64,000 bases of DNA from Lingula anatina (lineage: Eukaryota > Brachiopoda > Lingulata > Lingulida > Lingulidae): positions 494,643 through 558,642 of the forward strand of contig NW_019773936.1 in assembly GCF_001039355.2 (NCBI RefSeq). Reading direction: 5' to 3'. The position numbers and the translations under genes were made by a program. Each line of letters starts with the position of its first letter. Position 1 is the first letter of the stretch. The notes below the pieces were generated by a model, which was not told where the DNA came from, did not search any database, and saw nothing but the letters and a program-made list of their open reading frames with translations. Shown piece by piece: positions 8,880 through 21,491 of this stretch.

Positions 8880-10060
8880 TTGCTGCAAATTAGCAGCCAT
8901 ATTGCAGCAAATTTGCAAGAAGGAATTACAGTTTGCAGCAAATTTTTGAGGACCCCTTTGCCCGAAAGAACCATTCACGGTTTCAGGATATGTGGTCTCT
9001 AGCCATTTGATTCTAATGTTTTTGCAGACGATGAATATAAGGGGACGCTGGTCACAGACGAGCCAGACGCACAGCCTACTGAACAACTATCAGCAGTAAT
9101 TACAGCTGCCTATCCAATATTGGTGACAACTCTCCTTGCAACCTACATTCTAATGAAAGTTCCACACCTGATAATCAGATGCCATTTTCCTAATCCACTA
9201 GAGACTGGAGGCCCTGTCCAACACATATCGTCCAGGCATGAGATATCATGCAATGTCTTTTTTGAAGTCTGGTCATAGCCACGAATCCAAAGAAATGATC
9301 ATGGGGAGTCCGGTATTAGAAATGCTGGAGAAAAGCTCAGCAGATGGTCTCAAGGCCAATGTAATTAGCTACATGTGCAAGAATTACAACTAGTATAATT
9401 ATACCTTAGATATTGAAACCATAAATGCTGACAGCTTGGTTATAGTATTCCTGTTTGGAAGAAAGAATTGCTGCCATGTCATTGCCAACTTCCTTGCCAG
9501 GGGAGTTAGAGATAATTGTGGCCAGCAAAGTCCTCAACTGGTCAATTGTTGAGGTAGAGGCTCTGTGTCGGGTGGTGTAGCGATATGATGTAGCAAGTGA
9601 AAGAAAAAGAAATGCCAAGCTGATTGGTCAGATTACAAGATGAGGCCAGGATGTCAGTCACTATGACTGGGTACTGCAACACAGTCTGCAGTATCCCATG
9701 GAGACAGAAAGGGGTGATAGCCCTGCCTCGGACATACCCATTCAACCTCCACTTCAAAACAAACAGAATTCAGAATCCGTTCAAGGGATAAGGAATCAGG
9801 GAAATTATTAACGACTTATCCCCTCTTCAAAGCTTCAAGCAAAGCAGGCCCATAAAAAAGAATGCAGCAGTGCTAACCTCATCGCCTTACAAGGCTGCTC
9901 TCTTAGGAATAAATGACCAAGAACAATGCAAGAGCATGAGGTATGTTGCAAAAAAGGCTAAATTTATAATTCACTTATTTTTCACTAATTTGATTTTTAT
10001 GCTATCTGTTTTCAATTAGTTCTTTCTTCTGAAAAAAAGTAAAAAAAAAAAGGTAAGAAT
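8880..10060. other. No gene recognised
   Basis: Two imperfect inverted copies of TTTGCAGCAAATTTTT surround 8876-8947. Open frames (9406-9618 and 9542-9757, minus strand) carry no motif that I recognise. The sequence is probably decayed transposon. Confidence 0.35.
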
Positions 10061-10065
10061 AATTC

Positions 10066-10886
10066 CATGGGCGTAACTAGGCATACGCACGGACGCACTG
10101 TGCGTACAATTTTTTGGCCAACCATTCACGGAATATAAAAGAAAATCCTCTGCTTATTAAAGTCACCTGTATGTACAAGTCCTCTGTATCAATTGTATAG
10201 GCACAATTATTCTGACCCCCCCCCCCGTATTGCAAACTGAGGTAAACAATGCCTGTAACCTTAACAAGTCCTATCTTAATCGTCCATCTAACTGAAACTT
10301 CCTTTACCTTTGCCTCTTTCAAAGAGCAGCTCCCGCAACCCTGGAGGCACTAGATAAAATCTGGACACCAGGTTTAAGAAGGAGCTAGAGAAACAAAGGA
10401 AGAATTTCTCCTGCAAAGCTTCAAAGAATTTTGACATGGACTTGACCCAGCTTACCCCTCTAAACTAACAGGCTGACATGGGCAATTTTTACGAACAAAT
10501 AATTAAACTTAGATGTATCAGAGCTCTGTCGTGTCGTACAATTGGTTGTTTTTGGGAGCCATGCATCCACATGTAAGGTGAATGAAACCGTATGTTAGAT
10601 CAACTCAGAGGTGGATCCAGGATTATTCGAAGGGGGTTCCACATATGCGAAGCCAGCCTCCTTTTAAATAAATATACCGTTCTGGGTAATAAGAATATTG
10701 AAAGTTTTTTTAATTGCGAGAATATTTCTGACTAAATAATGATTTTATTATTAATGGAAATTAAGCTGCGATGTGTGGTACATATGCTGTAATTACGCTG
10801 TCCTTCATCTCTTGCGTTAGTCTACATTTTGCTGGGAATTTTAAAAATCTGTGCGTACAATTTTTAAAGGTCTGGTTACGCACCTG
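10066..10886. mobile_element. hAT-like non-autonomous DNA element (candidate)
   Basis: The left end CATGGGCGTAACTAG and the right end CTGGTTACGCACCTG are inverted repeats over 12 of 15 positions. A second shared string CTGTGCGTACAATTTTT lies near both ends in direct orientation. AATTC flanks both sides (10061-10065 and 10887-10891). Ends of the form CAGGGGCGTAAC are common in hAT elements, whose target duplications are 8 bp; only 5 bp match here, so the class is uncertain. No transposase ORF is present inside. Confidence 0.45.
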
Positions 10887-11149
10887 AATTCTGCCTCATA
10901 TTCACTCACAAGGAGGCTTATGTGAGATAGAACTAGGTCGAGCTTGCTCAGTGAACTTAGTTACCTTCTTCACATGCTACAGGTTTTTTCTTGTCTCCAT
11001 TGTTCATGGTTTTCTTCGTCAATTGCTGAGCACTCTTACTTCATTCTTTGCATTCTTCCCAGTGGACTGGGAATAAATCTTCATGTTGGTTTCTTAGACA
11101 TTTTTAGTTGCACTTTGATTTTCTGGACAGTTGGTGATTGGGACTGTAT

Positions 11150-11348
11150 CTATGGACCACAAAGATATTGTGGAACTGGTGGGAGGCAAAGTGACTTTGT
11201 GGAGTATGCACATTTTAAAATAGACACCCTTCACAATGCTATCACCATGATGAAACCAGGTCATTTTATGGCTAGTGTTTATATCAAGGATGCATATTAC
11301 TCCATTCCAACTGACAGCATTCATCAGAAAGTCCTAAAATCTTTGTGA
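11150..11348 (+). pseudogene. Reverse-transcriptase fragment, copy A
   Basis: The frame reads HFKIDTLHNAITMMKPGHFM, then ASVYIKDAYYSIPTDSIHQKVLKSL. HFKMxTL, the PGxxMASxDLKDAYYS core and H-x-K-x-LKF are the signature of DIRS/Ngaro-like and related reverse transcriptases. The Asp of the catalytic DLKDAYYS motif is replaced by Tyr (VYIKDAYYS). The remainder of the polymerase, including the YxDD box, is absent. It lies just downstream of IDO, in opposite orientation. Confidence 0.6.
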
Positions 11349-11365
11349 TAGGGTAAATTGTTCAT

Positions 11366-11563
11366 ATGTTATTGAATCTTACAGAAAATGAACAGGAGAT
11401 GGCCCTTTTCCTGGAGAATGACTTCATTTATAATAAAAAGAGGATGGACCACACCTTTGTTGCCAAGAAAAATAAGGCATGGGAAGACCTGACCCAGGAG
11501 CTAAAGAAGGATGTCAGGGTACTAACCACTTTTCAAAACTTAAGTCATTTTTGGAAATCTTAG
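11366..11563 (+). pseudogene. MADF-like domain fragment, copy A
   Basis: In 65 residues the frame reads ALFLENDFIYNKKRMDHTF, VAKKNKAWEDLTQEL and a DVRVLTTFQNL segment. This has the spacing of a MADF (Myb/SANT-related) domain: an acidic-hydrophobic helix, a Y-N/D-K block, then a KKxKAWExL helix. MADF domains bind DNA in host regulators and in transposon-associated proteins. It is directly downstream of the reverse-transcriptase fragment. A further ORF (11571-11753) has no recognised domain. Confidence 0.4.
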
Positions 11564-11848
11564 CTGTTTCTTGACAGTATTACTGCTGTTCAAGCAGAAT
11601 TCCACCAATATTCTTCATTCTATTCTTAAGTCTGCGACACGTGACATGGACATGTTCAAGAATGATGCTTCTAGTATGCATGCACAATCACTTGATCTCA
11701 TCATGCCTAATATTATGATAATGTACAATCCTAACCAAGCTTCACCTTACTAAGGTTTAAGTCTCATTTAATCTTTGAATCGCCTATCATTTCGTTGCAT
11801 TACTGGATTTGACTTTGATGAGCAATCACATATTTTAACAATTTAAAT

Positions 11849-14419
11849 TTAAGTAATCTTTCTGAGCTGGTTTTGGTCATGTGACAGGTTCCTTCTGCAC
11901 AGTTGCAGCAGCAGTCGTATTTCTGATTCCTTTTAAAAATGGCATCAGGCCTATAAGATAGGATAAACATAGAACTTAGGATAAAACTGGTATGAAAATA
12001 AATTTCTATATACATACTGTTTTTAAAATTAGCCCAGGTTAATGTCTCTACCTAATTTTGCTAAAAAATTCAAGTGGAAGACTGATATTATTACATAAAA
12101 TGTATATTTATTGTGGCATGTATCTACTTGGAAAATAACTTATCTACCAGAAAAACAGATACAGACACAATAGTGCACTCCAACCAATGTGTGTACTTAA
12201 AGAAAGGAATTTGAAGAGAACAGAAATGAATTGAGTACTCACATGATTAAATATGCTAGTATGTAACATTTCAAGAACAGTGACTGACAGTAATAATTAC
12301 TGAGAAATGACATTAAAAAGGATCTCACTTTGCCCTCCAGTTCCTTTCTTCTCAACGGACTCGTAGCTCTTGTTTCTATTCACACGGTTAGACTGAACAA
12401 CAATATATCTGAAACACAATTATACTATATTTGAAGCCAAATTATTTAAAATATCGAGAAAGAGACTGGCAAATTACAATTTTCAAAATCAAATACTAGT
12501 TTACAATTATCTTTAAGTCAATAGTTTTGGTAAGGTATACCTTGGTGATAAAGAGGAAATTCATCTTTTGCAATATCTAAAATCCACAAGGCATGCATCT
12601 CTTTAAATATTGATTGGCATACTTAAAAGAAATCTGCCTTAACTCACTTGGCAACGAGTTGAATGTGGTAGCTCCTAAAGTTTTTCACTGCCTCAACTGT
12701 CAGGTTATATTCCTTGACAAGTTCCTTGTTGTCTGATGCCTCAACTGACAAACAGAAAATATATCTTGTAAGTTATTGCAGTTTCTGTATGTGAAAGTGT
12801 TTTTGATACAAATCATAATTTGACTTAGCTTATAATCAGGTTTTATAATGCATTCCACTTGCCATTCAACATTAAGAGAAATTCAAAGCAAACTTAAATA
12901 TGAAAAGAGCAATATTACTCAACTTAACCTGAGAATTGCCATAAAGTCTTATATTTGACTCAAAACATTTTCTATCTTTGGTCATTTTCAGGGACTCTTT
13001 CCCAAATGATTTACCACAAAACATCTTGGTCAATTGTCTGAGTATCCAAAAGGACATTATTCCAAATAATTACCATATTCTTTCACCCTGGGTCTGTTAC
13101 TCAGGTCTTGTAAAAACTGCCTGTGAGGGGCCGGCATGTAATCCCTCATTCTCTTCAAAAAAGCTGTGTGATCTAAAAATATTAAAGTTACTGGTACGAA
13201 CACCTCTAACCAATTTGCATAAATTTAAATTAAAATATTCGATTTTCAATGTTTTTTTTTCATCAAAACAATAACACACTGCCAGGGTAAAATCAAGAAA
13301 TCAGAATGCCTAAAGTTACAAGCAACTAACTTTTCTACAGCCAGCCAGGGTTTCTGTATGTTCTACATGAGTAATTCAAAGTAAATTATTTTACTCTTAT
13401 TGCTGAAAGTCTGAATCATCAAGTGGAAGTCAAGAAGATTAAGCAGGGACAAGAGGGGATGGAAATTGTAAGTGTTATCTATTTGGAAATGTTTTATGTC
13501 TAATCTTTCCTTTTGAGGATGGGGGGACTCTTTGCCAATGAAAGTGAAGTGCCCACCTTCTTTATGTACTATTCCCAGCACATGGTCAATAAACTGCATA
13601 GAGGTGCTTTGTGCTGCACTGCCCCCTGACAGCTGAAAATATGAGAATTTTAAAATCACTGCGGTGCCATATCCTGAGAAATATGTTAAGTGGGTGAGCT
13701 GCTGAAGTCCTACAATAGGCGCAAGCAGGATATTTGTACAGGCCATGGTACTAGATGCTGAGTGAAGAAAAAATAGCAGAAATTTGATGGACTGTAAGAA
13801 AGGAGGGGCTTTCACTTAATAATGATTTTTTTCAATTAATTTTTTCAACTACCCCCCTTTCCCCTACCCAACCTACTCCTGCAGTATTCACCTCTGCTTT
13901 ATATGTAAATTTACTAAATATTCACTGTCCACTATAGTTACATCAAACAAATACTACTTCATACTTCAGCAAATAACAAACTGAAAATAAATTACCAATC
14001 AGTAGAATTACCAATCATTTTGTTGTAGTGCACTACAATAGTAAGGTGCATACTGACACAAGTGACAACAGCTTACTAACCCAGTACATACCTGAACAGG
14101 TTGGTCACTGACCCCTTCATATATCAGACCCTGGGGAAGCGGGGAGCCAGCACCACCCCAACTGAAACACAGTCAATAATAATAACAGTGCATTCAACTT
14201 ATATATACCATGCACAAAACTGAAAAGAGGCCTACTATGAGGCATTTGAATATCAAACAGATTCAAGATATATATTTAAATTTTTTTGGAAATCCCTAGC
14301 AAATGAATTTTTCTATGGAAAAATTAATGGATTTAATATCCAACTAAATTATTTTTAAATATCTTACCCATTCAGGTACGGTCTAATGACATTGTAAAAG
14401 ACATCAGCATCCAGTTCAT
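11849..14419 (-). pseudogene. IDO second partial copy (exons 8-14)
   Basis: Exons equivalent to 8-14 of the IDO gene lie, in order of translation, at 14368-14419, 14092-14161, 13557-13632, 13074-13172, 12648-12744, 12329-12408 and 11849-11922. Every exon has exactly the same length and splice sites as its partner in 15453-18018, and each is open. There are amino-acid differences, for example in exon 9 (TTGGTCACTG versus TTGTTCGCTG) and exon 10. Exons 1-7 are missing, so on its own this copy has no promoter, start or N-terminal domain. Either it is a real 3' partial tandem duplicate or, more likely, the alternative haplotype of the same gene. Confidence 0.85.
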
Positions 14420-14680
14420 CTGAAATATAATTAATTAACATCCTAAATAAGACTATTTATTAAATACTGTACACATTATGCAATATGTGGGGAAAAACCT
14501 ATGGGTCAAAATATATGAGATCATTTTCCCCATAATAAAGAAAACAAGCTACTTGTACCACAGACACTCAACAAAATTTACTGATCAAGCTGGTAATTTC
14601 TGGACAACTTTAAAACTGAAATGCACTTCACATCACAACATTTCATACAAAATGTCTTGACATGAACAAAGACTATANCA

Positions 14681-17600
14681 TCTTCATGTTGGTTTCTTAG
14701 ACATTTTTAGTCGCACTTTGATTTTCTGGACAGTTGGTGATTGGGACTGTATCTATGGACCACAAAGATATTGTGGAACTGGTGGGAGGCAAAGTGACTT
14801 TGTGGAGTATGCACATTTTAAAATAGACACACTTCACAATGCTATCACCATGATGAAACCAGGTCGTTTTATGGCTAGTGTTTATATCAAGGATGCATAT
14901 TACTCCATTCCAACTGACAGCATTCATCAGAAAGTCCTAAAATCTTTGTGATAGGGTAAATTGTTCAGATGTTATTGAATCTTACAGAAAATGAACAGGA
15001 GATGGCCCTTTTCCTGAGAGAATGACTTCATTTATAATAAAAAGAGGATGGACCACACCTTTGTTGCCAAGAAAAATAAGGCATGGGAAGACCTGACCCA
15101 GGAGCTAAAGAAGGATGTCAGGGTACTAACCACTTTTCAAAACTTCGGTCATATTTGCAAATCTTAGCTGTTTCTTGACAGTATTACTGCTGTTCAAGCA
15201 GAATTCCACCCATATTCTTCATTCTATTCTTAAGTCTGCGACACGTGACATGGACATGTTCAAGAATGATGCTTCTAGTATGCATGCACAATCACTTGAT
15301 CTCATCATGCCTAATATTATGATAACGTACAATCCTAATCAAGCTTCACCTTACCAAGGTTTAAGTCTCATTTAATCTTTGAATTGCCTATCATTTCGTT
15401 GCATTACTGGATTTGACTTTGATGAGCAATCACATATTTTAACAATTTAAATTTAAGTAATCTTCCTGAGCTGGTTTTGGTCATGTGACAGGTTCCTTCT
15501 GCACAGTTGCAGCAGCAGTCGTATTTCTGATTCCTTTTAAAAATGGCATCAGGCCTATAAGATAGGATAAACATAGAACTTAGGATAAAACTGGTATGAA
15601 AATAAATTTTCTATATACATACTGTTTTTAAAATTAGCCCAGGTTAATGTCTCTACCTAATTTTGCTAAAAAATTCAAGTGGAAGACTGATATTATTACA
15701 TAAAATGTATATTTATTGTGGCATGTACCTACTTGGAAAATAACTTATCTACCAGAAAAACAGATACAGACACAATAGTGCACTCCAACCAATGTGTGTA
15801 CTAAAAGAATAGAATTTGAAGAGAACAGAAATGAATTGAGTACTCACATGATTAAATATACTAGTATGTAACATTTCAAGAACAGTGATTGACAGTAATA
15901 ATTACTGAGAAATGACATTAAAAAGGATCTCACTTTGCCCTCCAGTTCCTTTCTTCTCAACGGACTCGTAGCTCTTGTTTCTATTCACACGGTTAGACTG
16001 AACAACAATATATCTGAAACACAATTATACTATATTTGAAGCCAAATTATTTAAAATATCGAGAAAGAGACTGGCAAATTACAATTTTCAAAATCAAATA
16101 CTAGTTTACAATTATCTTTAAGTCAATAGTTATGGTAAGGTATACCTTGGTGATAAAGGGGAAATTCATCTTTTGCAATATCTAAAATCCACAAGGCATG
16201 CATCTCTTTAAATATTGATTGGCATACTTAAAAGAAATCTGCCTTAACTCACTTGGCAACGAGTTGAATGTGGTAGCTCCTAAAGTTTTTCACTGCCTCA
16301 ACTGTCAGGTTATATTCCTTGACAAGTTCCTTGTTGTCTGATGCCTCAACTGACAAACAGAAAATATATCTTGTAAGTTATTGCAGTTTCTGTATGTGAA
16401 AGTGTTTTTGATACAAATCATAATTTGACTTAACTTATAATCAGGTTTTATAATGCATTCCACTTGCCATTCAACATTAAGAGAAATTCAAAGCAAACTT
16501 AAATATGAAAAGAGCAATATTACTCAACTTAACCTGAGAATTGCCATAAAGTCTTATATTTGACTCAAAACATTTTCTATCTTTGGTCATTTTCAGGGAC
16601 TCTTTCCCAAATGATTTACCACAAAACATCTTGGTCAATTGTCTGAGCATCCAAAAGGACATTATTCCAAATAATTACCATATTCTTTCACCCTGGGTCT
16701 GTTACTCAGGTCTTGTAAAAACTGCCTGTGAGGGGCCGGCATGTAATCCCTCATTCTCTTCAAAAAAGCTGTGTGATCTACAAATATTAAAGTTACTGGT
16801 ACGAACACCTCTAACCAATTTGCATAAATTTAAATTAAAATATTCGATTTTCAATGTTTTTTTTCATCAAAACAATAACACACTGCCAGGGTAAAATCAA
16901 GAAATCAGAATGCCTAAAGTTACAAGCAACTAACTTTTCTACAGCCGTCCAGGGTTTCTGTATGTTCTACATGAGTAATTCAAAGTAAATTATTTTACTC
17001 TTATTGCTGAAAGTCTGAATCATCAAGTGGAAGTCAAGAAGATTAAGCAGGGACAAGAGGGGATGGAAATTGTAAGTGTTATCTATTTGAAAATGTTTTA
17101 TGTCTTATCTTTCCTTTTGAGGATGGGGGGACTCTTTGCCAATGAAAGTGAAGTACCCACCTTCTTTATGTTCTATTCCTAGCACATGGTCAATAAACTG
17201 CATAGAAGTGCTTTGTGCTGCACTGCCCCCTGACAGCTGAAAATATGAGAATTTTAAAATCACTGCGGTGCCATAACCTGAGAAATATGTTAAGTAGGTG
17301 AGCTGTTGAAGTCCTACAATAGGCGCAAGCAGGATATTTGTACAGGCCGTGGTACTAGATGCTGAGTGAAGAAAAAATAGCAGAAATTTGATGGACTGTA
17401 AGAAAGGAGGGGCTTTCACTTCATAATGATTTTTTTCAATTAACTTTTTCAACTACCCCCCTTTCCCCCACCTACTCCTGCAGTATTCACCTCTGCTTTA
17501 TCAGTAGATTTACTAAATATTCACTGTCCACTATGGTTACATCAAACAAATATTACTTCATACTTCAGCAAGTAACAAACTGAAAATAAATTACCAATCA

Positions 17601-18276
17601 GTAGAATTACCAATCATTTTGTTATAGTGCACTACAATAGTAAGATGCATATTGCCACAAGTGACAACAGCTTACTAACCCAGTACATACCTGAACAGGT
17701 TGTTCGCTGACCCCTTCATATATCAGACCCTGGGGAAGCGGGGAGCCAGCACCACCCCAACTGAAACACAGTCAATAATAATAACAGTGCATTCAACTTA
17801 TATATACCATGCACAAAACTGAAAAGAGGCCTACTATGAGGCATTTGAATATCAAACAGATTCAAGATATGTATTTAAATTTTTTTGGAAATCCCTAGCA
17901 AATGAATTTTTCTATGGAAAAATTAATGGATTTAATATCCAACTAAATTATTTTTAAATATCTTACCCATTCAGGTACGGTCTAATGACATTGTAAAAGA
18001 CATCAGCATCCAGTTCATCTGAAATATAATTAATTAACATCCTAAATAAGACTATTTATTAAATACTGTACACATTATGCAATATGTGGGGAAAAACCTA
18101 TGGGTCAAAATATATGAGATCATTTTCCCCATAATAAAGAAAACAAGCTACTTGTACCACAGACACTCAACAAAATTTACTGATCAAGCTGGTAATTTCT
18201 GGACAACTTTAAAACTGAAATGCACTTCACATCACAACATTTCATACAAAATGTCTTGACATGAACAAAGACTATA
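14681..18276. repeat. Tandem copy B of the 3.6 kb segment
   Basis: Partner of 11078-14677. It holds IDO exons 8-14 and the same downstream reverse-transcriptase and MADF-like fragments. It is continuous with IDO exons 1-7 on its right side. Confidence 0.9.
14718..15170 (+). pseudogene. RT and MADF-like fragments, copy B
   Basis: Same content as 11100-11563. The reverse-transcriptase fragment is at 14754-14951. The MADF-like fragment at about 14970-15165 has an extra G at about 15017 that shifts its frame compared with copy A. That both fragments decay independently agrees with lack of function. Confidence 0.6.
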
Positions 18277-20771
18277 CATGTACTAGAAGCTCACCCTACC
18301 ATGCATCCTGGATATCGTTTTCTTCATTTTGCACAAAGTATCCTGAAGTCCGCGAAGTGCTTGAATCAACTGGTCATCATTGCCATGTTCTACACTGTCT
18401 ATGGCTGACAGGAGAGGCTAAAATATATATGCAAAATAAGTTAATTTTTTACTTGTATTTAAATAGCTTTCTAATTAGATATGTCCTTAATGCAGAGCAA
18501 TATTTTAGTGAATACTACAGTCCTTAATTATTCTTATTTTTGTGAAAAATATGAAATGCCAAACTATGCACATTTTGCTCACATTATAATTCCTTTCTTC
18601 CTGTACTGTAAGCAAAGAAAAGTATCCTGTCTCTTTGCAACACAACAGCACAGTTAATACAATTAAACATCTTTTACAGAGCTTAGTAGTATTATATAGA
18701 GTGTCACATGATTGTCAAACCTCCCATAACATACTCTAATCCCAGAGGCAAAGTCCATCTCCATCTGCACAGTGACCAATGAGAACCACTCCATGTGTTT
18801 GCCACCAGGGAGTCTACATATATTCTGAAGGTTACTGGAAAAAAAACATTGTTAAATATTGTTTACATTCTTTGCTCCCCACCACTCATTGCTCAAAACT
18901 TTTCATGAAATATTTTCATCAATTTTGGCTTTTCATTTTGATATGAATGTACATTCGACAGTAATTTTATGTCTTTAGAAATGTTTTTTCACCTATGGCA
19001 CACAATTACACATTTTACTTCTTTAAACAATAAATTCAAACAAGTAGCCTAATATTTTTACTTTGTAGATTACTTTTAAGCACAGCATTAAGCATGATTT
19101 TCCAAATGGTCTGGGCCAATTTACATACTTGCAGTAACTGTTGTTTTTATTTTGGTTTAATCTATCACTGATTTGTGCCAAATGCAAATTAAAATTAGTC
19201 CTTACCAAAGTTCCAAAGGCCTGAAAGAAAAAAATAAAAAACATTTATAAATAGATTGCATAGAATTGCATATCATTAGAATAAATATAACAGCATTTTA
19301 TATTTCTTGTTAATTTTTTTGTTGCTCATAACTGAAATGGAGTCTGGGGTGTCACTCGCATGCGTTAGAAATAAAAAAGATATCAATATGTCACATGTAA
19401 TGGGTGAGAATAAAAAAGGTATCAATACACACTGATGGTAATATTCTGAAAGGGTTTTGATACTATAGGCTCATACCATAAAAGTTAAGAGAAAATCACT
19501 AAAATGCCCAGGATTTATTTTTACTTTCTATAGCCTCAAAAGCATATGAAAAATTACATATTTGAGGCAAAAAGCCTTTTAATATATGCAGTCCTTTACC
19601 TCTGTGGTTCAATCTTTGTCCAGTTGACCAATGCAAAGTCTGTGTGGGATATGATAGGATGTATACCAAGGTAGTCAGACACACCACACCAGGGGATGGC
19701 AAGGGATGCAGGAACAGACTGGAATATATATATGTACTAAAGGATAACCATCACATACTCACATGACAATAATTATGCTGTAAAAACTGAAAATCCTGAA
19801 AATGAGGTTTGCAATTTCTCATCGTATTAAGACCACACGAAAAAAAAAATCCTGAAATCGGGCATAATCCTGAATGCTTTCACCCATGTTTAAGTTACCT
19901 GCACTACTCCTTTGTCTCCTTCTTGCCACACATACCCAGCTCCTATAAATGACAGTAGCAGATGTGCCAGGCAGTACTGATGATAGTCACTTAACTGGGT
20001 GTAGTCGAGGAGGGGCATCTGAAAGCAAACATGACTCTTAATCGGAACTCGTACTGTAGTTACCACAAATGAACATTTCAAAAGAAACTGCAACTGTGTG
20101 TCAATATAGTACACATATTGGGGGGAAAATCTGTAGTGAAACTTTATAGGTATACTGCCCGGTAAGCATTGAGGTTATTCTCATCAATTTACAGGGAAAG
20201 GGGGGGGGGGGGTAAAACAGCTGATATCAATATCAAAAATATTTTTCTTCGTCAACCAAAACTATTACAATTGACAATATGTTTGCATTACACAAATATG
20301 TAAATGTGCTCAGATACTTTGATGGAAATGCAAGGTCTATAAAGTAATTTTTTTGTCAGACAACCAACAGTAATTTATCTTACATACTTTCTCTACCCTG
20401 CTCCGAAGTTCATGTTGGCTTAAGTAGTGTGGGACATTCTTACCCAACTCACTCCAGGCTTCGAAATAGCTGGGTAACTCCGTCTGGAGATTTAAAAAAA
20501 AAAAGTAGAGTGTACATCAAAAGTGTCACAAAATAGGCCGTAGCCTGGACACTTTACTTCCAATGATAGAATCAATACTGCGAATATTGGGGACCATGAG
20601 TGTATTGCGCATTTTAGTCATACCGTTGAGGAGGAAAGAACAAATTTTCCACGTGTAAACTGTAAATGTCTACAGAAACGTATGTTGTTACTGTTAGAAT
20701 ATTACCAGAGGTTCTTCAAGTAGAAACCCAACAGTTTCTGATATACGATAGTAACGTAGATTTATATCCAT
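15453..20771 (-). CDS. IDO: Indoleamine 2,3-dioxygenase
   Basis: This haem enzyme opens the indole ring of tryptophan to N-formylkynurenine, the first kynurenine-pathway step, in the cytosol. Coding exons in order are 20706-20771, 20388-20483, 19899-20018, 19600-19718, 19206-19220 (15 nt), 18735-18834, 18300-18417, 17967-18018, 17691-17760, 17161-17236, 16679-16777, 16253-16349, 15934-16013 and 15453-15526. They total 1182 nt (393 aa); human IDO1 has 403. Visible hallmarks are YRISETVGFLLEEPL near the start, GYVWQEGD, LAIPWCGVSDYLGIHPI, LSGGSAAQS and FRSYHIQLVAKYI. His337 matches the proximal haem ligand, and Phe219 and Arg224 match the substrate-pocket residues of IDO1. All junctions are GT-AG and in phase. 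The start is the first Met in frame before the conserved YRIS. The assignment to IDO rather than the related myoglobin-like or TDO proteins is secure; IDO1- or IDO2-type is not decided. Confidence 0.93.
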
Positions 20772-21491
20772 CTTCCACCATATTCCCAGGGCCTTCACAC
20801 TGTTATCTTAAGTTAATGATACTTGCTGAGAGAAGCTGAGAGACAGATATATATCGATAACCTTCGATAACCCATTTTGAAAGCTGACCTATATAACACC
20901 ACCTAGCGACCAGTTTTAGAACTAAAGTACAAAAGCTTTTAAGTCATTCTCAGTCTAAGAAAGCACTTTAGGCCATTAAAAGTCTTGTCAAAAATTGATT
21001 ATGAATTTGCTTGAACAATGAAAAGGGTTTTCCTAATTTTTGTATTGGATAGTTTGGATTAATGAATGACCGTCTTGTTATCGTCAGGTGCACGAGAAAA
21101 AGCGAGACCATGCTGATGCCGCAAAAATTGTACTGAAGAATATGGCTCTAAAGAAAGTTGGATGATGTTTCTGTTTCACTTGTAATCTGAAGTGTTGTTA
21201 GCATAATGTACATATACAGGTATGTCCACAGTGTTATGTCTCTAGTTAATAATATACTGATCCATTTTACATTACTTCATGAATATGAACCTGTAACTGA
21301 ACGCACAGCGAACGTTCATAATATTGCCGTTGACATTGGATGAACGACAGATTTATTGAAATATGTTATCTCGTTTTAAAATCCCTGAAGTTGGAAAGAG
21401 AAGGCCTAGTTATGAGCAAAAACCTGACCGGACTACTGTTATAAGGGGCTAGTATTTTATGCAAATTTGAACTGCTTCCCCTTCTATTTTG
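20772..21491. other. IDO upstream region with one orphan exon-like ORF
   Basis: No CDS is recognised except a possible last exon on the plus strand at 21088-21165. It follows a TTATCGTCAG acceptor and reads VHEKKRDHADAAKIVLKNM plus six residues to a TGA. No upstream exons were found, so it may be chance or the end of a retained pseudogene. The IDO promoter should lie in the first few hundred bases; no TATA box stands out. Confidence 0.3.

Larger units (their letters stand above)
11078..14677. repeat. Tandem copy A of a 3.6 kb segment (3' half of IDO)
   Basis: This segment is repeated at 14681-18276 with only scattered substitutions and small indels, exons and introns alike. The copies abut at a single N (14678). 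Copy A runs from TCTTCATGTTGG to GACATGAACAAAGACTATA; copy B continues beyond that point into the rest of IDO. The near identity of introns and the N at the join favour two haplotypes concatenated in assembly. Confidence 0.9.

Noticed and set aside
10606-10640. Separate SINE starting GGTGGATCCAGGATT
   Set aside because: It lies inside the hAT-like candidate, and a similar string near 61925 is too short to define an element.
13363-13815. 150-residue minus-strand ORF as an independent gene
   Set aside because: Only its LSGGSAAQSTSMQFIDHVLGI part is real coding (IDO exon 10, second copy); the remainder reads through introns.
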